A stretch of 64,000 nt of DNA from Luzula sylvatica. Taxonomy: Eukaryota; Streptophyta; Magnoliopsida; Poales; Juncaceae. The notes under the pieces were generated by a model, which saw nothing but the letters and a program-made list of their open reading frames with translations, was not told the DNA's origin and searched no databases. Within the stretch, counting starts at the first letter, position 1, and each line of letters opens with the position of its first letter. The stretch is from assembly GCA_946800325.1 (NCBI GenBank), contig OX326956.1, positions 47,787,052 to 47,851,051 of the forward strand. Direction: 5' to 3'. Both the position numbers and the translations under genes were made by a program. This document shows positions 35,967 to 45,775 of this stretch, in pieces.

Positions 35967-37504
35967 GAAATTAGTGGCATGAATTCGTTGCATTGATGTG
36001 TTTGTTTATTTGAAACAGAGCTTCTTGCGGATTGATTTGCGTGCGCTATTTTTGTTTTATTTTTTGGAAAACTTTCTTATTGTATTTGATTCTTTTCTTG
36101 TTTTGAGAAAAAAAATGTTCCTTAATGCTTGTATTTTCATATTTGCGAACACCAAATTTTATTGACGATGAAATAAATACATAAGTGCAACAGTTTCATG
36201 ATCAAATAACTACACAACAGATTACATAACAAAATTGGAACCGATCCAAAAGTGTAAGAAAAATCATCTGAAACCTGAAATCTGATTGGCACATAACTCG
36301 AAGCTGACCAAGCCGAACGATATGGAATCTGATTGACACATAATTTGAAGCCGCCCGAGAGCATACTCGAACGACCCGCTCAATGTGTCATCCAAGTGAA
36401 AAGACAAAAAATATATCAAATTGACCCGTCACGTGATTTTGACCCATAACTCCAACACGATTGACCCGTAATACCAACATGCTCGATACGGCACCCATAC
36501 GACTTGAGTAATTTCGAACCCGAAATGACATGACCGAGACTCAAACTCGACCCAACGACCCGCCCAATTATCAGCTCCGATTTCAAGGATAGACTTCAAT
36601 GATAGAGCAAATATCAATGAATGGAAATATTGCGTAATTGTTGAACCCCAATTCTTTTTTTTTTGAGTAAATTCGGAGAGGGCTCAAAGTCCCCCTTCCA
36701 AACACAATCTGAACCCAATTCTATAAAGATATTTTTTTCCACTCTTTCTCGTCGCGCTCTTTCCTGTCTAGTCCAGACTCCAGAGATCATATGCGGGTTC
36801 GAGTATGGTCTAACGATCATTGAAGGATGATTTCGCCGGCACATTTATGACATTTTTACATCTGTTATAAGGAAAAATATAAAACCCAGCCCTGTTACTA
36901 AAATATGATCCTGATAATTATTAATCTGCAGTCCGATTACGAACGGGACACATGTAAGTTCCCCAAAATTGAGGTTCTTAGTAACGGAGCTTGTCAATTA
37001 GAATTTAAATGATGAATTAAAACAGATGATATGACATGCCAACAGATCCAATAATTTATACAGCAGTAATGCATAGCCACTATTTTTGGACTTAATTTGA
37101 TTGGTTACATTAATTATCCGTGTTTCGGTTGGTCCTATTTGGCTAATTTTGTAATTTAGGAGATGAGTAGGGGAATTAGGGTTGTCCATAGCCATGAATT
37201 GGATTCAAGGATTATTCAGGTCCAATAGACAATGATAACTCAAAGATCCAAATACTAAGAATTCAAATCCATCAAGAAAATGCAGATCCACCAGATTCAA
37301 ATCTACTGACTTAACGGATTCTGAAAAACAGAGTTAAAGTAATTACATGGCTGTTCATTTAAGGGGTGAAAAGCAGAGGAGATAAATTTGTTAGTGCCTA
37401 TAAATTGATGGTTCTACACTTGTACTGTGCTGAAATTAGCACAAATTAAAGAAATTAAATAGTTTATATTACTAGATATCCATTTTTAAATTGCCAATTG
37501 AGTT
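35967..37504. other. Intergenic between the two FLA genes
   Basis: The first 200 bases should be the 3' UTR of FLA copy 1. A stretch at 36240-36600 rich in GACCCG/CGACCC words resembles old repeat spacer. The small frames here are unsupported. Confidence 0.4.
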
Positions 37505-37513
37505 TAAATAGGT

Positions 37514-37774
37514 GGGGCTTCTATCATACACCCTTTTCCTTATCATACACCCATTTTCAAGGGTATTTGGAGTAATTATCCATTTATGAATATTTAAGGT
37601 AAGATGTTAAATATATTTATCAATTAATGTTGGACTAAATTGGAATTTTGTTGTTGTTTATTTAAACAAAAATATCCATAAAAGATACATTTTATGATAC
37701 ATCCTTTTACTAATATAATTAATTGCGAAAATACCCAAAATACCCTTGTAAAAGGGTGTATGATAGAATTCCCC
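37514..37774. mobile_element. MITE with 9 bp TSD just upstream of FLA copy 2
   Basis: A 261-base element with an exact 9 bp direct repeat TAAATAGGT (37505-37513 and 37775-37783). Left end GGGGCTTCTATCATACACCC; right end inverted GGGGAATTCTATCATACACC. The left end contains a second TTATCATACACCC copy. The 9 bp TSD suggests a Mutator-like origin. It ends 100 bases before the probable TATA box and 257 before the ATG of the second FLA gene. The ends resemble those of the 50.1-54.1 kb element. Confidence 0.85.
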
Positions 37775-37873
37775 TAAATAGGTATATATGATTCCGTTTT
37801 TAATTTCAAACTTCACTTATTTAACCCATCGACAACATCATTGCATGCAAAATAAATATTAGCCCTCCTTCCA

Positions 37874-37880
37874 TTTATAA
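37874..37880 (+). promoter_or_regulatory. Probable TATA box of the second FLA gene
   Basis: TTTATAA lies 151 bases before the ATG, at nearly the same distance as in the first copy, and is followed by a CCAACTCACAAAATTGG stretch and CT-rich leader. Confidence 0.45.
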
Positions 37881-38030
37881 TCCAACTCACAAAATTGGCC
37901 TATCTGAAAGCGCTTTCTCTCCAACCCACCATTAACCAGCTCGTCATCATTCCCCACAGGACTACACTCATCTACAAAACCCCTCATTCTTCTGTTTTTT
38001 TTCCTATCCATCTATCACAAACCATCAAGA

Positions 38031-38887
38031 ATGGCGCCATTTCTCTTTCTCCTCCTCCTAACACAAGCTTTTCTTATCAATGCCAAAACCGTACCCGCGT
38101 CATTAGCCGAGTCCCCGGGCCCAGCTTCAGATGAACCGCTTAGTTTCACCGGCATTCTCGAGAAAGGATCCCAATACACGACATTCTTGCGCTTGTTAAA
38201 AGAAACCCAAGTTGGAGCTCAGGTGGTGAACCAACTGGAGAACTCCGATGATGGGCTCACCGTAATGGCTCCAACAGACAATGCATTTAGCAGTCTTAAA
38301 CCCGGTACACTTAACAAACTCACCAACCAAGAACAATCTGAGCTTGTTATGTACCACATTTTGCCCAAGTATTATAGCTTTTACACGTTCCAGCTCACGA
38401 GCAACCCCGTACCGACTCAAGCTACCAGTGAAGAGGGCACTTGCACCATTAACATAACTAGTAGCACCAATCAGGTATTGACTTATGACTCAGAAAATCT
38501 TAGTATGTACAATATTATAGATTAAGTTGGCCTTTGATTTTATAACATGGTTATATATATTATGTTAATTTGTAGGCAAATATTTCAACTGGTGTGGATG
38601 ACACGGCAATCACGAGTGCTCTACACTCGGACTTCCCATTGGCGGTTTATTCCGTCGACAAGGTCTTGTTGCCGCCTGATCTCTTCGGGCCAAAATCTGC
38701 AAAACCATCGCATTCCGCAAATTCAAACGGAAACAAGAAAACAAACGGCACGGCTTTAGTGCCATCGTCTGATTCCGAGGACGATAGTGATGACAGCAAA
38801 ATATCAGGAGTAGGTTTTGTGCGTGCAAGTTGGGGTTCGGTAATTTTAGGTTTTGTATTTTTCAAGGGTGTTTTGAGCATTCACTAG
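38031..38887 (+). CDS. FLA: Fasciclin-like arabinogalactan protein, copy 2 (single FAS1 domain)
   Basis: Tandem paralogue of the FLA at 34.6 kb, same strand. Exons 38031-38474 and 38576-38887 join in phase 0 to 251 residues; the intron is only 101 bases but sits at the same codon (STNQ then ANISTGV). Signal peptide residues 1-19, then ESPGPASDEP, then one fasciclin domain with H1 GLTVMAPTDNAF and H2 LVMYHILPKYYS and the FAS1 end AVYSVDKVLLPPDLFG. Unlike copy 1, the C-terminal stretch lacks the Pro/Ala glycomodule; instead it is polar and then acidic (SDSEDDSDDSK), followed by a hydrophobic tail (SVILGFVFFKGVLSIH) that could be a weak GPI signal, though it ends in a polar residue pair. An upstream frame from 37895 is not used. 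Divergence suggests an old duplication. Confidence 0.88.
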
Positions 38888-39735
38888 TGTGAATCGTTTC
38901 TTGATTTTGAATCGGCATGTTCTTCTCGTGGTTTGATTTTTGCTTGTAAATTCATTGGTTCTTCTCATGTGTACTTTCGGGAAGGTTTTACTACCTACAC
39001 GGTTGTGATAATTATATTTTTCATTTTATTACGAATGATATTTATTATTATGATATTGATAATATTATAGTAAACCAAATTTACGTCACATTATATTTGT
39101 CCCATTAAGTTATATAATTAATTTAATTATAATTAAGAATATATTTTACAATTGTATTACGTTCCGATAGAAAATAGTTTATTATTTAATCAAATTTTAA
39201 TACATATATTTAAGCAAATAATATCTGAAACATAACACAATTTTACAAAAAACAAACACAAAAATGATATTATTGTTGCTCACAATAATCACGCAATATA
39301 AATATAAAAATATTGAACAATACAACCAATATATCCAAGACACATAATCAATTATATGGTACTGATAATTATTTTATTGATAAACAAAACAATGAAAACC
39401 AAACACAACATTACATTAAACAATGAAACTAATATCAAAATTTAATTTAGACAAAAATGTAATTAAAAATTATTTGACATCCTATGATTGACTTCCTATG
39501 ATAGTTTAACTTTTCAATTTCTTTTGTAATTTTTAAGGTTTTATTTTAGTTTCTTTGAAATTGTGTAGTGATCTTAAGACATATTGTTGATCTAAGTTAA
39601 TTTGAAATTTCTCATCATTTTTCCTACTTGTTATTGAATTTACTTTTATATTTTTAAGTTTGAACCTTTAATTTGACCTAATTTTTGAACTCTTTTTGCT
39701 AGATTCAATATAAATTAATATATATCCCTAAAAAT
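38888..39735. other. Intergenic, 3' flank of FLA copy 2
   Basis: AT-rich DNA without a gene. The first 100-150 bases should be 3' UTR. Confidence 0.4.
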
Positions 39736-39736
39736 T

Positions 39737-41170
39737 TAACCAAAAATATGTACATGTTCACAAAAACCCCTTCCTTAACTCACTTTTAGTAGATTTTCTA
39801 TTTGATCTTTTAGTTTATTTGTTAAGAAATTATCAAAGTTGAATCAAGTTTAGTTCACTATTTTACAGAAGATCCTCCGTTTGAACGGAAATACTCTGCG
39901 TTCAAACTTTTTAGGATTCATGAAGGTGCAAATCAAGTCTTGGCGCCTGCTAGATAAGATATCGTTGGTGCGTTGAGCAAGGGTGATGGGAGAGAGATGA
40001 GATCCGTTGATGAAAGACATTCAGGTGCAAAATGGATGAATCTGAGAGGAGTGGCCCCATAATATATAGAACATGTATTGAAAGGGAAATACACGAGTTC
40101 AAGTTCGAGATAATACTATACTCCTTTCGTTCGAACGGAAACATTCTTCCATTCGAACAGAATTTTCACTGTCCACAAGTTTCAAAATCAAACTAAAGAC
40201 AAAACTTCTTCCGTTCGAACGGAACATTTTCTGCCTTGATTAATTGTTTAAAATCTAGATTTTGGATTAAAAACTTCATAAACGCAACTAATCTCCCAAC
40301 GATCCCCTTCTTACCATTATCTAAGTTAAGAATTTTCTAAATTATCTTGACCAACCCTAAAGTTATAAATACAACGACTAATTTCGGGGTCGTCAATTGA
40401 ATAATAAATAATCACAAAATCATTCTATAATCATTGTATTGAACAATTAATTTTCTATTTAACCAGAAATATGTACATGTTCACAAAACCCCTTCCTTAA
40501 CTCACTTTTAGTAGATTTTCTATTTGATCTTTTGGTTTATTTGTTAAGAAATTATCAAAGTTGAATCAAGTTTAGTTCACTATTTTACAGAAGATCCTCC
40601 GTTTGAACGAAAATACTCTGCGTTCGAACTTTTTTGGATTCATGAAGGTGCAAATCAAGTCTTAGCGTCCGCCAGATAAGAGATCGTTGGTGCGTTGAGC
40701 AGGATGATGGGAGAGAGATGAGATCCGTTGATGAAAGACATCCAGGTGCAAAATGGATGAATCTGAGAGGAGTGGCCCCATAATATATAGAACATGTATT
40801 GAAAGGGAAATACACGAGTTCAAGTTCGAGATAATACTATACTCCTTTCGTTCGAGCGAAAACATTCTTCCATTCGAACAGAATTTTCACTGTCCACAAG
40901 TTTCAAAATCAAACTAAAGACAAAACTTCTTCCGTTCGAACGGAACATTTTCTGCCTTGATTAATTATTTAAAATCTAGATTTTGGATTAAAAACTTCAT
41001 AAACTTAACTAATCTCCCAACGATCCCTTTCTTACCATTATCTAAGTTAAGAATTTTCTAAATTATCTTGACCAACCCTAAAGTTATAAATACAACGACT
41101 AATTTCGGGGTCGTCAATTGAATAATAAATAATCATAAAATCATTCTATAATAATTGTATCGAACAATTC
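39737..41170. repeat. Tandem direct duplication, two ~720 bp units
   Basis: Unit 1 (39737-40458) and unit 2 (40459-about 41170) run head to tail and are nearly identical by eye (scattered substitutions and one- or two-base indels). Each holds CCGTTTGAACGGAAATACT, CTTTCGTTCGAACGGAAAC, CATTCGAACAG and TTCCGTTCGAACGGAACATT, palindromic words like those at 19.9-20.3 kb. No coding sequence is conserved; the open frames (39950-40144 and 40585-40865) are just the duplicated copy of each other. Confidence 0.92.
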
Positions 41171-41526
41171 ATGATGAAAATATTTTAATTGAAGTTTTGT
41201 GTTTATTTAAGGTTAAAATTACCAAATTTGCCAAATCCAAACTCACGGTTGCGTTCGTCTCGTCGAGACGAGCGATTGCGATATAAATATCAAGCCAATT
41301 GGGGGAAGGACGAGGAAGTTACAAGCGTTTTACTGAATCGGGTCATAAATCAACTCAAACCAGACCCACTACACCAAAGACTACAAAGAAGTCAGTGTAT
41401 TATATCATGACGACCCAAAGCCCATTCAAACTAACTCACTACACGAACGGCTACGAATTAATCCGAGCGTAAGATTCATAATGATTCGATCACGCCCCAA
41501 TCATTGGGGTTTGGGGATGGTGTTTC
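41171..41526. other. Intergenic, no gene seen
   Basis: Short segment after the duplication. The open frame 41189-41410 has no recognisable family. Confidence 0.35.
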
Positions 41527-41632
41527 GCGCGAAACACCGAACTCAATGTTTTGCAAATCACGACCGTTCATTTATGTAAGCGCGAAACACCGAACTCAAT
41601 GTTTTGCAAATCACGACCGTTCATTTATGTAA
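41527..41632. repeat. Exact 53 bp tandem duplication
   Basis: Two identical 53-base units beginning GCGCGAAACACCGAACTC and ending TTCATTTATGTAA, at 41527-41579 and 41580-41632. The second copy also forms one arm of the inverted repeat below. Confidence 0.92.
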
Positions 41633-41801
41633 ATCATAAATTTGATGAACTGAGAATTAATTGAGAATCAATATTCTTTTTGGTTTTAAATGGAAACACA
41701 ATATTATTTGGATGATCATCTCTTCTCCTTCCTTATTCACCAAATCCATTACTTTATCAAATTTATGATTTGCATGGATGAACGGTCGTGATTTGCAAAA
41801 C
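41601..41801. repeat. Inverted repeat with ~48 bp arms, 103 bp loop
   Basis: The arm at 41601-41648 (starting GTTTTGCAAATCACGACCG) is complemented by 41754-41801 (ending CGGTCGTGATTTGCAAAAC) with three or four mismatches over about 48 bases. A transcript of either strand would fold into a long hairpin. Confidence 0.85.
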
Positions 41802-42319
41802 AATCATTGACCCTGTAATGTTCACGTGATCTTGTGTGGTGCTGAGATCCTGTGAGACATGCTGATCCGTCGTTTCCCCTCTCAAGAAGTTTTGATACAC
41901 GATCAAGCACACCAAAACCGACACAAAAGATCACCTTGTCCAAGAAAACGTGAACCAATCAAGAAATTCATTCCTCAGCCAATAGCAAACAAGCATAACG
42001 ACCTGGTGATATCATTCATTTATTATCTTCACTGGACGCCTCCCTTCCCTTTTTCTTCAGAAGAAACGTGGGAATGACGCACTGGACCTTCCAGTGATGT
42101 TTGAAATGGAGAATAATCCTTCGTCTTCTCCAAACCTTCGACGCAAGCCCAGAATAAGGGGAATTCAGCTCTGTTCGATCCGGATCGTGATCCGGAGGAT
42201 TCTAACTCGTCTCTCCTTCTCGGATTTCCATTGTGGCACTCTCCTGCACCCCGCGATCATCATCCTTTCTCCAATTCGCATCGAAATCACCTCTGCAGAT
42301 AGCATAACAACTTGGATTC
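41802..42319. other. Intergenic, no gene called
   Basis: A moderately GC-rich stretch (42080-42320) with an open frame at 42094-42405 that runs into the CT microsatellite. No family block was recognised. Confidence 0.35.

Positions 42320-42377
<58 letters not shown>
42320..42377. repeat. (CT)n microsatellite
   Basis: About 28 CT units. Confidence 0.95.
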
Positions 42378-42380
<3 letters not shown>

Positions 42381-45337
42381 AACAGCATCGTGGGACCCAC
42401 CTTGACCTCCAATTCCTCTATAATTGGATGAATTCCACTGAATTACGATCTAATTCTGGTTATAAATAGAACGAGATTCTGACACGACCTCACCATCCCA
42501 TTCTCTCGCCTAAGTAGGGGGCCCAGGCCCCTTCTCCACACCTCTCTCATCTCAATTTATCTCTCAACGGTGCTGTAGAAGAAGGACGAAGCTCAGTCCA
42601 AGCTCGAAACACCTCCCTCGCCAAGTTCATCTCTGTTATAGAGAAGATTCTACACCTTGCAATTGTATGAATTTCAGAGTAATTGTTACCTTAGAATTTG
42701 TAATTTGAGAAACTGATTTTGTGTAAACTGTGCTTTGAATTCTGTTATTCCCTTTCCCGATTCTGGTAGCAGATTTATTTTCTTGGTTTATAAGAAGCTG
42801 ATTTCTGTTCCTGATTTTTGGGGGATTTTAGTTTGAGTTTTGATAAGGCAGATCATAATGTTCACACAAGAAATTATTGATTAAATAATTTCCAATTAAA
42901 AGCGAGTTTGTATAAAATTCACATGGATATTTTTTTACGATCTTTCTTGAGAAAATTTATTAAAATCTTGGTCATGATGGAGGATTGAGTCTTAGAGGGA
43001 TTTTGATGTTTTAATTAGTTGATTAATCTAGAGATCAAGTTTTAACGATATAATAAATCTTGCAATTAAAACGATTGTGTTTTTATCAAGTGAAAAATAA
43101 TTGGTTTATAACTACTTTTCCTAATTTTTATCTCTTCGTTTTAATACTCAAATTAATTAGTAATGATTTATTATTACATAATTGATTTGAGTAAGGTTTT
43201 CTTGAGTCGAATCTTGATTAATTTGGGTATTTGGTTTATAAGTACCTGAATAAATCTTATTTTTCGTTCTTGAACTTTGTGATTATCAATTGGTCTATAA
43301 TTGATTAATTACTCTTGCATTTGATTTTGTCTTGAGAAGATTTCTAGATATTCAATTAATTGAGATATCGATTTTCCCCAATATTCACATCGAGGGAAAG
43401 AAAATTTTATTTTGCCATTTTTTATTTTATTTTCTTGATTTTTATTCGATCTTTTCTTTTGCCTTTTAATTTGTGATTTGTGTTGCAACACCCTCTTCCA
43501 TTCTCTTTTATATCATATTAAATACTCCTTAAAAATCCAAATATTATAAACTCGTGATAAACGTAAACCCTCTTGCTTGTGAATCAATTTAATTGTGAAA
43601 AATCTATATTGAATATATTAATTTGAATCGAGGCCACATCTTGTTGCGAACGATAATCCTTTACATGCTATTTTACTACTCAATTTTATTCAAGTTTAGA
43701 AAATTATAAAACACAATTTTTGATACTCGTAGATTAGAAACTCATATCAATCATTTTAAAAATGACCTATTTTACGAGCACATCACCTCTCAAATTACAT
43801 TACCCAAAGGATCCAACCCCATATGAGGCTCATATCGAGGCCATGTATCACATGGTAATAGAGGGCCAGAATGCCGAAGAAAATAGTGACAAAGGCAAGA
43901 GTGTAAACGGTGTAGTGTAGATGGCACCCTAATTCAAGGTAACGTTAACGGAAAGGGAGGGACCTCCAAATGGCATGACGTTCTTTTGGGAGCCTAAAAA
44001 AAAGCTCAAGAATGTTAAAGGTCATGGCCAACATCACAACATCCACTAAGGGTGAGGGTGATGGTCAGGAGCCTTGAACATGACCGAGCCACCATAACAA
44101 ATAAGACATCAAGGTGGCATAGGGAGACAATCGTTAGGGAAATAAGGTGGGGAGGAACGTAACATGAAGATAATCTTCTATTTTCATAAGGAACCCAAGC
44201 TCGCAATTGACCTAGCACTTGAAACTGGTTAGATCTCCCGTATGGTGCAAGTGTTGGGTCCTCCGACATCTAAACACATTGGAAAATTGCCACCAAGAGA
44301 CTTGTCCACAATGATCCATGTAAAAAAATATATTCGAAGGAAGAGCGTCGTGTTTATACATTTCCGAATAACGCTTGATTCGGTAAAGGGGAGAATTGGC
44401 GACTCTTCTTCTCCTTGTATCATTCTTCGTCTAGCCTCCGATATCAATCACGTCTAGCTCTAGAAAATACCGAAGCCTCTACTCGTATCCACCGTGCTCG
44501 TCTTGAAAAGGAGCGACCATTTCGTACAAGAGAAACGGCGGCCGACTCGTCTCAAATTCTCTCTCTTTCCTCGCTAAAAAACAAATGTATATTTTCGGCC
44601 ACAAAATCGATTCTGATCGCAAAATAAAACAGGCCTTTTGATTTATGTGTGTGTATTGTGTATGCGTGTGTGTGTGGCCGAAATAATAAAGGGAGTATAC
44701 CGTATACACATATTTATAGGAAGAAGGATCAATATATAAGAAAATAACACCAGTCCAAACCTAATGATGCATTATTTATATGTATTATATAAATGAAAAT
44801 ATAATGTGCATATCTTATATACATATATATTGAACATTTCTTATATATATTATATAATGTGTATATCATATATACACATATACTACCCACTCTTTATACA
44901 TTGAATAATATAAATATAAATATAATATGTTTATCATATATATGTGTGTGTGTGTGTGCGCTAGAAAGAATCCACAAAAAAAAAACCCAAAAAATAATCC
45001 AAAGACCAAAATATATTATTAAAATCAGCAAAATATATTCTTGTATTTAGCAAAATATACTATTGAAAATATATTATTTTATTCTTAATGTAGATATTAT
45101 TATATTCTTGTATTTAGATAATTATTGACGATGATAAACTAACTTACTAGAAATATTAAATACATTAATGGTGTGTGATATGGTGAATGTTTTTCACCAT
45201 TTTATCCTATATAAAATAGAAAAAAAATCACGATTTACTATTAGTATTTAGTTCAGGTGATAACACATCAATCGTAATCGTAAATTCTTGAAAGATGTAT
45301 ATCACCATTTTTAAATCTTAATTATTAATTTGTTTTT
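42378..45337. other. Intergenic, possible retroelement remnant
   Basis: A TATA-like TTATAAATAGAACG at 42460-42473, then a pyrimidine-rich leader, then AT-rich DNA. At 43766-43920 a frame reads roughly HYPKDPTPYEAHIEAMYHM, similar in feel to gag-like retroelement leaders, but it is short and interrupted. TG-rich and TA-rich tracts lie at 44640-44680 and 44820-44970. No intact gene was seen. Confidence 0.3.
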
Positions 45338-45775
45338 GAGGGTATATATGGTGTCCCCAAAATGTGAGATAAAATTCATCGATGACGTCATCACGTTAAT
45401 TGGATTAATGTTAATTGAGTTGGAAATTTAATTTTAATAAAATGTGATAGGTACAGAGCAATTAACAAACAAATTAATTTTAATTAAGATTATGATAGGT
45501 ACGAACTGATTAACACACTCTTGGTGATATCATCGAGGATATTTTTTCCACTTTTGTGGGCACAAATATAATTTCCCTTTGTTTTGAGGGCATATATGGT
45601 GCCCCACAAAAGTGAGATAAAATTTCTCGATGACGTTATCACGTTAATTAGATTAATGACTAATGGAGTCGGAAATTTAATTTTAATAAAATAGAATAGA
45701 TACGGACCAATTAACAAACATAAAAATTAAAAAAAATTAATTAAAATTATGTTAAGTACAGACCGATTAACAGGA
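45338..45775. repeat. Diverged direct duplication (~240 bp units) with TGACGT words
   Basis: Unit 1 begins near 45338 (TTTTTGAGGGTATATATGGTG) and unit 2 near 45578. Shared blocks are GAGATAAAATT, CGATGACGT(C/T)ATCACGTTAATT, GGAAATTTAATTTTAATAAAAT and GATTAACA. In unit 1 the block is the CRE-like ATGACGTCATCAC. No coding sequence. Confidence 0.7.

Noticed and set aside
43766..44100. Gag-like frame PKDPTPYEAHIEAMYHM
   Set aside because: Short and interrupted; no zinc knuckle, protease or RT domain nearby.
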